Positions 1 through 7,893 of a stretch of 39,766 bases of DNA are shown here, in pieces. The notes under the pieces are model-generated. The model saw only the letters and a program-made list of their open reading frames with translations. It did not search any database and was not told where the DNA came from. The position numbers were made by a program, and so were the translations under genes. This DNA is from Bacteroidota bacterium (lineage in GTDB: Bacteria; Bacteroidota; Bacteroidia; Chitinophagales; Chitinophagaceae), in the NCBI GenBank assembly GCA_018266615.1, contig JAFEAB010000004.1, positions 1 to 39,766 of the forward strand, written 5' to 3'. Each line of letters begins with the position of its first letter. The stretch's first letter is position 1.

Positions 1-803
1 AGGGTATCTATCTTTCTTCCTACGCTTTCTAAAATTCGAGCCTTGTACGGTTCAAAATTTACTCCTCCCTGAACCATCACACTGAAATTGGGAAAAAGTT
101 CTCCTACCTTTTTTCCGGATTTTTCAATGAGTTGGTCAAAATACATTTGCATCCAGGGTGGAATTCCGCTGATAAGGGTCATGTCCTGGTTTATTGTTTC
201 CGCAACAATCTTATCCAATTTTTCTTCCCAATCTTCCATACAATTGGTTTCATAACTGGGAAGTTGGTTGGTTCGAAGGTATTTTGGAACATGATGATTT
301 ACAATGCCACTTAACCTCCCGGTGGGAATACCGCCAATTCTTTCTAAGGTGGGCGACCCACTCAAAAAGATCAATTTTCCATCTGCAAACCGGGTGTTTC
401 CGGATTCAGCCATATAATTCAGCAGCGTGTTGCGTGCTGAGTTTATATGGTTCGGAATACTATCTTTAGTAATGGGAATATACTTTACGCCACTGGTGGT
501 ACCACTTGTTTTTGCAAAATAAATAGGAAGCCCTTTCCAAAGTATGTTATGCTTTCCCTGCTTGATCTTATCGATATACGGGATGAAATCTTCATAATCT
601 CTCAGCCCCACCTGGCTGATAAAGTCTTTATGGGTCTTAATGTCTGAGAACCCGTGTTCTGCCCCAAATTCCGTTTTCAATCCGGTTTTAACCAGTTGCA
701 AAAAAATACCCTCCTGGTCGGCCACCGCATTGGCCGTGTCTTTTTTAATCTGTTTATGGATATAGCTGGCAAATGGTTTTGCCAAAAAGGATTTAAACTT
801 CAT
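1..803 (-). CDS. GH3-family acyl-adenylating enzyme, 3' part missing (left edge)
   Basis: The minus strand is open from ATG at 803 to the left edge (267 codons), so the C-terminal half is outside the window. The translation begins MKFKSFLAKPFASYIHKQ. At about residues 98-106 it has the AMP-binding P-loop TSGTTSG, preceded by LPIYFAK and followed by VKYIPIT. Later segments FLSGSP, GGIPTGRLSGI and LISGIPPWMQMYFD are typical of the bacterial GH3 superfamily ('GH3 auxin-responsive promoter family protein'). Plant members join amino acids to acyl acids after adenylation; the bacterial substrate is not known to me. An AGGAAA stretch lies about 8 bases before the start. It lies 37 bases downstream of the DUF4258 gene on the same strand, so the two may share a transcript. 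The family call is firm, the substrate is open. Confidence 0.85.
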   Translation of the reverse strand, partial: MKFKSFLAKPFASYIHKQIKKDTANAVADQEGIFLQLVKTGLKTEFGAEHGFSDIKTHKDFISQVGLRDYEDFIPYIDKIKQGKHNILWKGLPIYFAKTSGTTSGVKYIPITKDSIPNHINSARNTLLNYMAESGNTRFADGKLIFLSGSPTLERIGGIPTGRLSGIVNHHVPKYLRTNQLPSYETNCMEDWEEKLDKIVAETINQDMTLISGIPPWMQMYFDQLIEKSGKKVGELFPNFSVMVQGGVNFEPYKARILESVGRKIDT

Positions 804-840
804 GTTGATGTTTTCCTAAAAATTCCATTCTAATTTTTCA

Positions 841-1245
841 TTACCTGCAATCGCAGGGCCAGTCTTTATCCAGGTCGATGACAGTTACAACCACTGTTTC
901 ATTTCCTTTGGGAGCAAAAACAATCCTTACGTGTTGCCGGTCTTCTGTTATCCCTTCCAGGGGATAGGATACACCCTGTTCATTCTCCTCCATTTTTTGC
1001 GAATTCAATTTACCGTTTATTAAAATATCCTTGACCTCCGATTTATCAATATGACGGCAATCCATCCGGCAAAGAGCGTGTTTGGAATAAACCAGGATGC
1101 TGGTATCCCTGTTTAATGCCAAATCATGCAGCGGCTCAACTGTAATATGGTTGTTTGTTATATTTTTTCCCTGGTGTGTTTTAACCCAATACAACAAAAA
1201 ACCGGCAGCAATTAGGGCCACGAAAGGCATGATTTTCTTAATCAC
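841..1245 (-). CDS. Membrane-anchored DUF4258 protein
   Basis: 134 residues. An N-terminal hydrophobic segment (about residues 5-20, MPFVALIAAGFLLYW) would anchor it in the inner membrane or act as an uncleaved signal. The rest is a DUF4258 domain: YSKHALCRMDCR, then an SEVKDILINGK helix, then VRIVFAPKG and a final VIDLDKDWPCDC. The four or five Cys residues at conserved spots could bind metal or form disulfides, which is inference. DUF4258 proteins have no settled function; some resemble toxin folds, but no antitoxin-like partner is visible here. The start shown is GTG; an ATG five codons later (1230) is equally possible. The gene is divergent from mtaB and lies just upstream of the GH3 gene. 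Confidence 0.75.
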   Translation of the reverse strand: MIKKIMPFVALIAAGFLLYWVKTHQGKNITNNHITVEPLHDLALNRDTSILVYSKHALCRMDCRHIDKSEVKDILINGKLNSQKMEENEQGVSYPLEGITEDRQHVRIVFAPKGNETVVVTVIDLDKDWPCDCR

Positions 1246-1320
1246 GATGCAATTTACGATATATGATAAATATGAAATGGATTCAAGGATTAACGAGTTC
1301 CGTCCATACCTAAAATGAGT

Positions 1321-1328
1321 TAATTTTG
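1321..1328 (+). promoter_or_regulatory. Bacteroidota -7 box of mtaB
   Basis: TAATTTTG matches the Bacteroidota -7 consensus TAnnTTTG exactly. A weak -33 candidate (TTC, 20 bases upstream) is present. The box ends 6 bases before the mtaB ATG, so transcription would start within a few bases of the start codon, giving a leaderless or nearly leaderless mRNA. The match is seen; its activity is inferred. Confidence 0.55.
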
Positions 1329-1334
1329 CGGGCT

Positions 1335-2603
1335 ATGGAAAAAACAGTGGCACTCCATACGCTTGGCTGCAAGCTAAATTTCAGTGAGACCACAGCGATG
1401 GGGCGTATGCTGGAGAATGACGGTTTTTCAAAAAGGGGATTTGATGAGGTAGCCGATGTTTATGTAATCAATACCTGTTCCGTAACCGACAATGCCGATA
1501 AGGAATGCAGGCAACTGGTAAGGCGAATCCACAGGCAGGCCCCGGATGCCCTGGTGGTGGTAACGGGCTGCTATGCCCAATTAAAACCCAGTGAAGTGGC
1601 TGCGATTCCGGGTGTTAACCTGGTGTTGGGAGCGGCTGAAAAATTTAATATCGCATACCACTTGCATGAAATCAGTAAGAATGACCCCACCAAAATTTGC
1701 AGTTGCGATATTGAGGATGTAAATAGTTTTAATGGCTCGCACTCGGTGAACGAGCGAACCCGGGTATTTCTGAAAGTACAGGATGGATGCGATTACAACT
1801 GCAGCTACTGTACTATACCCATGGCACGGGGTAAAAGCCGGAGTGAAAGTGTGGACAATGTGGTTAAACAGGTAACTGCCATTCAGCAAGGCGGTGCGAA
1901 GGAAATAGTTTTAACCGGAATAAACCTCGGCGATTTTGGGAAGGGGTTGCACGGAGGGAAAAAGAAAGAGGAGGATTTCTTTGAACTGATCAGGGTGCTG
2001 GATGAAGATACCCTTATAGACAGAATCCGGATTTCTTCCATTGAGCCCAACCTCCTTACCAATGAAATGATTGAATTTATTGCCCAATCGAAGCGGTTTA
2101 TGCCGCATTTGCACATCCCCCTCCAAAGTGGCAGCAATTCAATCCTTGCGGCTATGCGGCGGCGTTATAAGAGGGAACTGTATTCCGAAAAAGTGGAATT
2201 GATAAAAGCCCGGATGCCTCATGCCTGTATTGGCGTAGATGTAATTGTTGGTTTTCCCGGCGAAACAGAAGACTTATTTAATGAAACCGTAGATTTTATT
2301 TCCTGCCTAAACATCTCCTACCTCCATGTATTCACCTATTCGGAACGGGATAAAACCCAGGCGCTGGATATTATGCCGGTGGTGCCAATGAATATTCGCC
2401 ATCAGCGAAATAAAATACTGCGGAACCTGAGTTACAAAAAGATGCAGGACTTCACAGCCCAACATATTGGGGATTCGCGGAAAGTATTATTCGAATCCGT
2501 AAATAAAAATGGGATGATGGAGGGATATTCGGATAACTACATAAAAATCGTGGCCCCTTACCGTGCCGATTGGGAAAACCAGATCATCGACTGGGTAATA
2601 TAA
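1335..2603 (+). CDS. mtaB: tRNA t6A37 methylthiotransferase MtaB
   Basis: 422 residues from ATG 1335; a TTG at 1326 is in frame but lies inside the promoter box. A radical-SAM methylthiotransferase that converts t6A37 to ms2t6A37 in ANN-decoding tRNAs. The N-terminal MTTase domain carries the three cluster-binding Cys in TLGCKLN, NTCSVTDNADKEC and VVTGCYAQLKP. The radical-SAM motif CDYNCSYC (CxxxCxxC) lies at about residue 153 and is followed by TIPMARGKSRS. Then come VLTGINLGDFG, HLHIPLQSGS, VDVIVGFPGETE and YLHVFTYSERD, all family hallmarks. The C-terminal TRAM-like part is present, and the length is normal for MtaB. It converges on the phosphatase gene with only 23 bases between the stop codons. 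MiaB is excluded by the TLGCKLN signature and overall pattern. Confidence 0.93.
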   Translation: MEKTVALHTLGCKLNFSETTAMGRMLENDGFSKRGFDEVADVYVINTCSVTDNADKECRQLVRRIHRQAPDALVVVTGCYAQLKPSEVAAIPGVNLVLGAAEKFNIAYHLHEISKNDPTKICSCDIEDVNSFNGSHSVNERTRVFLKVQDGCDYNCSYCTIPMARGKSRSESVDNVVKQVTAIQQGGAKEIVLTGINLGDFGKGLHGGKKKEEDFFELIRVLDEDTLIDRIRISSIEPNLLTNEMIEFIAQSKRFMPHLHIPLQSGSNSILAAMRRRYKRELYSEKVELIKARMPHACIGVDVIVGFPGETEDLFNETVDFISCLNISYLHVFTYSERDKTQALDIMPVVPMNIRHQRNKILRNLSYKKMQDFTAQHIGDSRKVLFESVNKNGMMEGYSDNYIKIVAPYRADWENQIIDWVI

Positions 2604-2626
2604 ATCAGGAGCTAATTATTCGGGGG

Positions 2627-3364
2627 CTAATCAAATTGATTCCATTCCTTATCTCCCAAATATTTCCGGAGTAATCCCTTGTTAAATAAATGGGTAAGGC
2701 CTTCCAGGTGGCGTTGGTGATGAAGATCCGTACCGAGGTAACTAATCAGGTCATTTTTCAACATATAAAGCGAAGCTTTTACCGCTTCATTTCCATAATA
2801 CCCCGAAAGAGACAGCAAGTTCAACTGAAGTTTAAACCCGAGGTTCACCAACTCGTGATACATGTTATAATCCCGGTAATAATAAGGATACCGTTCGGGA
2901 TGGGCCAGGATGGGTATGTACCCTTCCGTAAGGATGGCAAACGACATTTGCTTCGGGCTGTGCGGGATGGTGGCGTATGAGAATTCGGTAAGGATTATAT
3001 TGTTGTGGATGGTGAGCAGCGGTTCCTTTTTCTGAAGCATTTCAAAAAAAGAAGCATCCATCATATATTCAGCCGCAGCGCTTACCGGAAAATTAATTTC
3101 CTGTTTCTTCAATTCATTTCTGAGGGCGGTAAGGGCATGCCGGATGGTTTCGGGCGTATTCCGGAACATATCGCTGATGATATGCGGTGAGGCAACCGAG
3201 CGGGTTACACCCATGCTCATCAACCCTTTTACCAATTCCACCGATGTTTCCACATCGGGCGATCCATCATCAATTCCCGGAAGAATATGAGAATGGATAT
3301 CCGTAGTGATTGGAAAATACCGGGAAGCAGGATTATTTCTGCCTTTATTAAAGAGAGAAAACAT
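2627..3364 (-). CDS. CpsB/YwqE-type PHP tyrosine-protein phosphatase
   Basis: 245 residues from ATG 3364; the upstream in-frame TTG is part of a promoter box. PHP-fold metal-dependent phosphatase of the CpsB/CapC/YwqE group, which dephosphorylates bacterial tyrosine kinases of capsule systems. Motif I DIHSHILPGIDDG lies at about residues 22-34. It is followed by GVTRSVASPH, the central AAEYMMD, ILTEFSY, PILAHPERYPYY (a His ligand) and the C-terminal GTDLHH. All expected His/Asp ligands seem present. It is the last gene of the exopolysaccharide locus, 27 bases beyond a GT2 gene, and is the natural counterpart of the Wzc-like kinase at the other end (33506-35938). It appears to have its own promoter as well. 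The phosphatase call is strong; the kinase partner is inferred. Confidence 0.88.
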   Translation of the reverse strand: MFSLFNKGRNNPASRYFPITTDIHSHILPGIDDGSPDVETSVELVKGLMSMGVTRSVASPHIISDMFRNTPETIRHALTALRNELKKQEINFPVSAAAEYMMDASFFEMLQKKEPLLTIHNNIILTEFSYATIPHSPKQMSFAILTEGYIPILAHPERYPYYYRDYNMYHELVNLGFKLQLNLLSLSGYYGNEAVKASLYMLKNDLISYLGTDLHHQRHLEGLTHLFNKGLLRKYLGDKEWNQFD

Positions 3365-3367
3365 ACC

Positions 3368-3375
3368 CAAAATTA
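3368..3375 (-). promoter_or_regulatory. Bacteroidota -7 box of the tyrosine phosphatase gene
   Basis: On the minus strand TAATTTTG (TAnnTTTG) ends 3 bases before the ATG at 3364. No TTG is seen at the -33 spacing. If active, it gives a leaderless mRNA and lets the phosphatase be made independently of the long operon. Confidence 0.45.
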
Positions 3376-3391
3376 ACCTATTCCGTTGTGA

Positions 3392-4153
3392 TTAGCGGTT
3401 ACGGCTGTTTCGGGTAAACTGGTGAAGCTTAATGAGGGGCTTGAGGATGGAAACAAGGAAGGCAAAGGGGATTTGGTTCACCTTCATGGCAAGATAATCG
3501 CGCCGGTTGGCACGGAAGCGTTGGCGCAGGCTTTTATTACTTTCGCCACCCATGCGCATTTTTACAATCAACATAGGAAGATAGGTGGCATTTACCTTAT
3601 TCTTATAAAGATAACGCGCCATAAATTCGTAATCGGCAGCGGTAAAATAATGGTTCTCGTAAAGGCCGAATTTTTCAGTAAGCGACCTACGGATATAAAA
3701 TGTAGGATGCGCCGGCATCCAGCCATAATGAAAGCGGTTTCTTTTATAGGGCCTTCCTTTCCAGATACGGATAATTTTGCTGGTGTCTTCGGCCGCCACG
3801 TAATCCAGATCGCCATAAATGGCATCCACTGCCTTATTTTCAAAGGCCTTTACAATTTCCTCAATTACATTGGATGAATCGAGCATATCATCGCTGTTAA
3901 GCACTCCAATGATATCGCCGGTGGCCATTTCAATACCCTTATTAATGGCATCATAAATACCCCGGTCGGTTTCTGAGATCCATTTGGCAATGTGGTTTCT
4001 ATGCTTGTGTATGATGGAAAGAGTGGCATCTGTTGATTTTCCATCTACCACGATATGTTCAATATTCAGGAAAGTTTGTTTTCTCACCGACTGGATACAA
4101 TCTTCCAGGAAGCGGGCAGAATTATAGGTGGCTGTGATGATAGAGACTTTCAT
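3392..4153 (-). CDS. Glycosyltransferase family 2
   Basis: 253 residues from ATG 4153, which gives the classic GT2 start MKVSIITATYNS. An in-frame ATG at 4195 would add 14 residues with no family match. The GT-A nucleotide-binding half includes FLEDCIQSVRKQTF, IEHIVVDGKSTDAT, the ISETDRGIYDAINKGI segment and the DxD-like NSDDM. Then come YGDLDYV and the acceptor-side GWMPAHPTFY (catalytic-region His). This resembles the WcaA/colanic-acid group of GT2 enzymes. It probably adds one sugar of the repeat unit on the cytoplasmic face. It lies between the phosphatase and the WcaF-like acetyltransferase. The exact sugar cannot be read from sequence. Confidence 0.88.
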   Translation of the reverse strand: MKVSIITATYNSARFLEDCIQSVRKQTFLNIEHIVVDGKSTDATLSIIHKHRNHIAKWISETDRGIYDAINKGIEMATGDIIGVLNSDDMLDSSNVIEEIVKAFENKAVDAIYGDLDYVAAEDTSKIIRIWKGRPYKRNRFHYGWMPAHPTFYIRRSLTEKFGLYENHYFTAADYEFMARYLYKNKVNATYLPMLIVKMRMGGESNKSLRQRFRANRRDYLAMKVNQIPFAFLVSILKPLIKLHQFTRNSRNR

Positions 4154-4243
4154 TTCCCTGTAAGCAAAATCAGGGGCGAAAGTTAATTCATCCATTTTTA
4201 AATTAGACTGCTCCTTATATAATGAAACGGTTTGGATAATTTT

Positions 4244-4792
4244 TTAGCTTTTAATTATTCTTTCCTTTATTTTAATGGCGGGATTTCCCCTGTACACCCC
4301 ATAAGGTTCCATTTCACCGGATACCAAAGATCCCGCCGAAAGTACGGAATGTGATTTACATATCGTTCCCCCGCCCACAATAGATCGGGCCCCAATCCAT
4401 ACACCTTCCTCTAAAATTATTTCGCCAACCCGTAAATCAAAGCCGGGGCTTGTAAAATCGTGGTTTCCGCAAAGCAGGAGTGCATCCTGAGAAATACAAA
4501 CATTATTTCCTATAATAACCGTGCCAAGATTATCTATCCACACTCTTTCTCCGATCCAGGAATTATCTCCTATCGATAAAAACCAGGGATATTTAATGTT
4601 TACATGTTGTTTTAATACCACCCTCCTGCCCAATTTAGCACCAAAGCAACGAAGTAAAAATCTTTTGGGCCGGTAAAATGGGCATAACGACGATTGAAAG
4701 AAAATGACATTAACCAAATACCACAATGCTCTTTTCCAAACCGGGGCGGGCTGGTACCAGGAATTATTATAGCGGGATAGGTCAACCTGCAT
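4244..4792 (-). CDS. WcaF-family acetyltransferase (hexapeptide repeat)
   Basis: 182 residues, ATG start. The N-terminal Trp/Tyr-rich helix (YNNSWYQPAPVWKRALWY) and FGAKLGRRV are typical of WcaF-like colanic-acid acetyltransferases. A left-handed beta-helix follows with hexapeptide turns: IGDNSWIGERVWIDN, VIIGNNVCISQDALLL, GVWIGARSIVGGG and SVLSAGSLV. The catalytic His is likely in LCGNHDFTSP. It ends with YRGNPAIKIKER. Expected role: O-acetylation of a sugar in the exopolysaccharide using acetyl-CoA. The start overlaps the end of the exosortase-like gene by 11 bases, so the two are likely translated together. Confidence 0.88.
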   Translation of the reverse strand: MQVDLSRYNNSWYQPAPVWKRALWYLVNVIFFQSSLCPFYRPKRFLLRCFGAKLGRRVVLKQHVNIKYPWFLSIGDNSWIGERVWIDNLGTVIIGNNVCISQDALLLCGNHDFTSPGFDLRVGEIILEEGVWIGARSIVGGGTICKSHSVLSAGSLVSGEMEPYGVYRGNPAIKIKERIIKS

Positions 4793-5345
4793 GATTGCCC
4801 GATTGAAAGATTTTTGATTTTTTTTCTACAAAATACATCATACAGAAAATAGCCACATAGGCAAAGATATTAAACCAGGTATGATGGTTAATGCCCAGGG
4901 GCATGGGCCACCCCTTATTATATGCCAGCAGGAACAGGGATATGCGCACCACATTAATAAACCAAAGTAGTAATACGCCTCCCAAAATCCAGCTCAGCTT
5001 AAAAATCCACCTGCCGGGGTTGGCCACTATATAGGCAATCCAGAAACTATATACGCCGTATCCCACACAATCCATGGCAATTAACACGGCTTTACCACCG
5101 GCAATCCGTACCCTAAAATCGGGTTGAGAAATTACATCATACCCAAAAATACCAAGAAAGAATTTTGTCCCGGCCATTAACGAATGTTTGATCCAGCTAA
5201 CATAATCGAGATGTTTTTCCACAAAAGGGCTGTATAATTTTCCGGGAGCCGCAATACCAATCCAGGCAACAGTTCCCAGGTAGAGGAAAAAGAAGCATCC
5301 TAAAAAGACAAGCAGGAACCGTAAAAACCGTTTATTGAAAATCAA
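4782..5345 (-). CDS. Exosortase/archaeosortase-family transpeptidase
   Basis: 187 residues with about four to five membrane segments. The exosortase catalytic triad is visible in order: Cys93 in MDCVGYGVYSFW, Arg134 in NVVRISLF, and His154/155 in NHHTWFN, each at the membrane face of a helix. Exosortases are thought to cut C-terminal signals (PEP-CTERM and relatives) and hand the protein on to an envelope acceptor. In Bacteroidota several small exosortase types (XrtF, XrtN, XrtX, XrtY) are known. The neighbouring Wzy-like protein and glycosyltransferases suggest the XrtY group, but I cannot assign the subtype by eye. The start is TTG, with a stop codon two codons upstream. The small PIDGG protein at 37106-37336 is the likely substrate in this window. 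Confidence 0.85.
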   Translation of the reverse strand: MIFNKRFLRFLLVFLGCFFFLYLGTVAWIGIAAPGKLYSPFVEKHLDYVSWIKHSLMAGTKFFLGIFGYDVISQPDFRVRIAGGKAVLIAMDCVGYGVYSFWIAYIVANPGRWIFKLSWILGGVLLLWFINVVRISLFLLAYNKGWPMPLGINHHTWFNIFAYVAIFCMMYFVEKKSKIFQSGNHAG

Positions 5346-5360
5346 TGGGTATTATAAAAT

Positions 5361-6479
5361 TTATTTAAAAAGGAGTAGGTATTTTTTTATTAACCCGGTT
5401 GTATTGGTTTGAGATTCGGCAAATTGCCTGGACGCTCTTTTCCAATTTTGAAACTCAGTGGCATCCATCCCCGCAAACCGGTCAATGGCGGCCGCAATTT
5501 TATCAGAATCCACATCCACATTAACCCCTGCTTTTTTACTTTCCAGATTTAGCCAGGGAACATTCCGGGATGTAATTACCGGCAATCCGGCAAACAGGGC
5601 CTCAATAATCGCATGTCCAAAATTCTCTGTTCGGCTGGGCATAATAAAAATATCGGCTCCAGCCAGTGTATCCGGAACAAGGGCCGGTGGTATTTCTCCG
5701 TGGTAAATAACCGGGGTTTCCTGAGTAAGGGCGTTAATTTCTTTATTGCATTCTCGCCAGTATTCCTGTTCTTTTATGGGGCCATATATATGGTATGTAA
5801 CCGGGCTGTGTACTTTTTTCAGGGCTCTAATTACTTCCCGATGATTTTTCATGGGGCCAACCAGGGCGATGGTTATCATGGAAAGCTTTCCTGCTTCTTT
5901 CGGTTTTGCGCTGAAAGGTATTTCTCGCGAGAAATTTTCAGCAACAAAAACCCGGGCAGTTTCTCCCATTACCTTTTTTACCTCTGCGGCTTCAATATCA
6001 TCGGTTGCATGAAAGGAATGCCTCTTATGCAATTTTAGGATCTTAAATAAAGCCAGAAAAATTTTCTTTTTCACCGGCTTATACCGGCGAGCCCCTGTAT
6101 GCAACATCCCTCTTACCGAAATAATTGCCGGAATGGATGAGTACAACATGGGGTAAATATTAAACGTCCAATCAAATACCCCGATAATAAAAACATGATG
6201 TGGCCGGGTTGCAATCAATTCCCGGCGCAGTTTGCCGGTACGATTATTTTTCGAAGCGTAAAATACCTGGGTGGATTTGTTGAAGTTTATCCAGGAGTTA
6301 GTTTGAACCCCGGCAAGTAAAGAGCCATCGTGGTCTGAATCGGAAGTAAAGACAAAAAAATCACACAGTCCCTGCATCTGCGTAACCAGGTTCAGTATGC
6401 TTTGAATCGGGCCGCCTCCCCGGAAGGCGGGTGAGAACCAGGGAATGCTGATAAATACTCTTTTATTCCCGGATTGCAT
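5361..6479 (-). CDS. Glycosyltransferase family 4
   Basis: 372 residues from ATG 6479 (MQSGNKRVFISIPWFSP). An earlier in-frame start at 6521 would overlap the Wzy-like gene by 59 bases instead of 17. GT-B fold. The acceptor-side glycine loop is RGGGPIQSILNL. The donor-side half has TIALVGPMKNHREVIRAL, YHIYGPI and the retaining-GT motif E-x7-E in ENFGHAIIE, followed by AGLPVITS. Likely a cytoplasmic retaining transferase using a nucleotide sugar. It lies directly between the exosortase and the Wzy-like gene, an order that suggests it belongs to the exosortase-linked module. Confidence 0.87.
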   Translation of the reverse strand: MQSGNKRVFISIPWFSPAFRGGGPIQSILNLVTQMQGLCDFFVFTSDSDHDGSLLAGVQTNSWINFNKSTQVFYASKNNRTGKLRRELIATRPHHVFIIGVFDWTFNIYPMLYSSIPAIISVRGMLHTGARRYKPVKKKIFLALFKILKLHKRHSFHATDDIEAAEVKKVMGETARVFVAENFSREIPFSAKPKEAGKLSMITIALVGPMKNHREVIRALKKVHSPVTYHIYGPIKEQEYWRECNKEINALTQETPVIYHGEIPPALVPDTLAGADIFIMPSRTENFGHAIIEALFAGLPVITSRNVPWLNLESKKAGVNVDVDSDKIAAAIDRFAGMDATEFQNWKRASRQFAESQTNTTGLIKKYLLLFK

Positions 6480-7893
6480 TGGGTTTGATGACCAGGTTAT
6501 CATAGATCCAGGGGAATACAAAAATTTTAAGCATAAAGAATGTTAGTACCGAGGCAAAAATCCGTCCCAGAAAATACATCCCATCCATTTCAAATCCCTG
6601 GAATTCCATAAATAATGCCCCAACTACTGAAAAGTTGAAAATAATATTGGGAGAAGATTTCCGGACAAAATAAAAATAGGTAGCTCCATAAAACAAGCCA
6701 ATCAAAAATAGAGGGATCATCATACCATAATATCCGAAGTCAACATAGGAATCTGCAAAATAACCCAGGCTGAATGATACCCCACTTTGAGCACTGAGGT
6801 AACTGATACCCGTGTATTTGGTGGTTTTTATTGAATTGTCGATTTTAGGTTTGGACGAATTAAGCAATCGGGGCGTCAGGGTATAGCTCAATATAGAACC
6901 CCAGTTATGCCCGTCCTGGTATGGAATTACAGATGGCACGCGATCCATCACTTTAGAGAAATGGTAGGTGTACTGGATCCTGTCGAGCATGTTAACAGCC
7001 GCTTTATCAAAATCGCTTTTCTCTTTGGTCAGGTCCATTAATTTCTTGAATGCTTCGTTATTCTCTACATTAACGGTTTGGGTTTTTGAGCCCTGATTCA
7101 GAAATTTCCGATACTCTCCCTTAATGCTGGTCCATTTAATTCCGAGGAAAAAGGCAATTCCTATCATGGCAATTGCAAAAACCAGTTGCTTCAAATTCAC
7201 TTTTACCAATAAGCAAATAAACAAAAATGCAATGTAGAAGAATACTGTTTTAAAATCGGAAAAGAAACTGAGAAAACCCATCAAAAACTCCACGCCAATA
7301 ATGACCAGAAATTGCGTCCACATTCTTTTTTTTAAGATCACCTGGAACCCAAACAGCAGGAAGAAAAACCATTTCACCTTAATCAGGCTTATAATGATTT
7401 GAGCGAACCCGCCAAAAGAAAGGGCGACACCACCCAGTGCATTGGCCACAAAAAATGCTATTATATATGCATTTAATGTTTTTTTAAGCGATAACCGGTC
7501 GGCGTATTTCTTTAATATTTCAAATGTAAATACCGGGATTTTATTTTGATAATATATGATGGGAAGGAACAAAAATATCAGGCCAATAAAGGAAAACACA
7601 ATTGCATCGGCGGCATGAGGGGAACGAAAATCGATCGGTTTTCCTAAATAATTACTTAACCAGATCCCGGCCGATATCTGCATAAAGTGATACAGGAAAA
7701 TAATGGTAAAAACCGAAGGTTTATAGGGTTGTTGGAGGTTTATAAAAATGGACCAGAAGATAAGGGCCCCAATAAACAGGTAAATTCCATTATTAAAAAA
7801 GAGTTGGCCAAACAACAAGAGTAAGAGGAATGCCTGGGCTGCCCCATCAAATTTTATCCTCGATTGCCCCGATATTGTCAATACCTTATCCAA
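6463..7893 (-). CDS. Wzy-like polytopic membrane protein (polysaccharide polymerase candidate)
   Basis: 476 residues, roughly 10-12 predicted membrane segments. A long loop at about residues 255-380 carries KGEYRKFLNQGSKTQTVNVENNE split by charged stretches and then the YTPGIS-like region LTPRLLNSSKPK and GISYLSAQSGVSFSLGYFADSYVDFGYYG. This topology (many helices with one large loop) and the SLGYFADSYVDFG segment resemble O-antigen polymerase Wzy/EpsG-like proteins, including the exosortase-associated Wzy-like group. Expected role: periplasmic polymerisation or transfer of glycan. The start is TTG. It overlaps both neighbours by a few bases. The functional call rests on topology and context, not on a catalytic motif. 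Confidence 0.7.
   Translation of the reverse strand: MDKVLTISGQSRIKFDGAAQAFLLLLLFGQLFFNNGIYLFIGALIFWSIFINLQQPYKPSVFTIIFLYHFMQISAGIWLSNYLGKPIDFRSPHAADAIVFSFIGLIFLFLPIIYYQNKIPVFTFEILKKYADRLSLKKTLNAYIIAFFVANALGGVALSFGGFAQIIISLIKVKWFFFLLFGFQVILKKRMWTQFLVIIGVEFLMGFLSFFSDFKTVFFYIAFLFICLLVKVNLKQLVFAIAMIGIAFFLGIKWTSIKGEYRKFLNQGSKTQTVNVENNEAFKKLMDLTKEKSDFDKAAVNMLDRIQYTYHFSKVMDRVPSVIPYQDGHNWGSILSYTLTPRLLNSSKPKIDNSIKTTKYTGISYLSAQSGVSFSLGYFADSYVDFGYYGMMIPLFLIGLFYGATYFYFVRKSSPNIIFNFSVVGALFMEFQGFEMDGMYFLGRIFASVLTFFMLKIFVFPWIYDNLVIKPNAIRE

Noticed and set aside
3422..3877. Long + strand ORFs opposite the glycosyltransferase genes (for example 3422-3877, 14276-14878, 28436-28987, 37481-38110)
   Set aside because: They lie fully antisense to genes with clear family motifs, and their translations show no recognisable domain.
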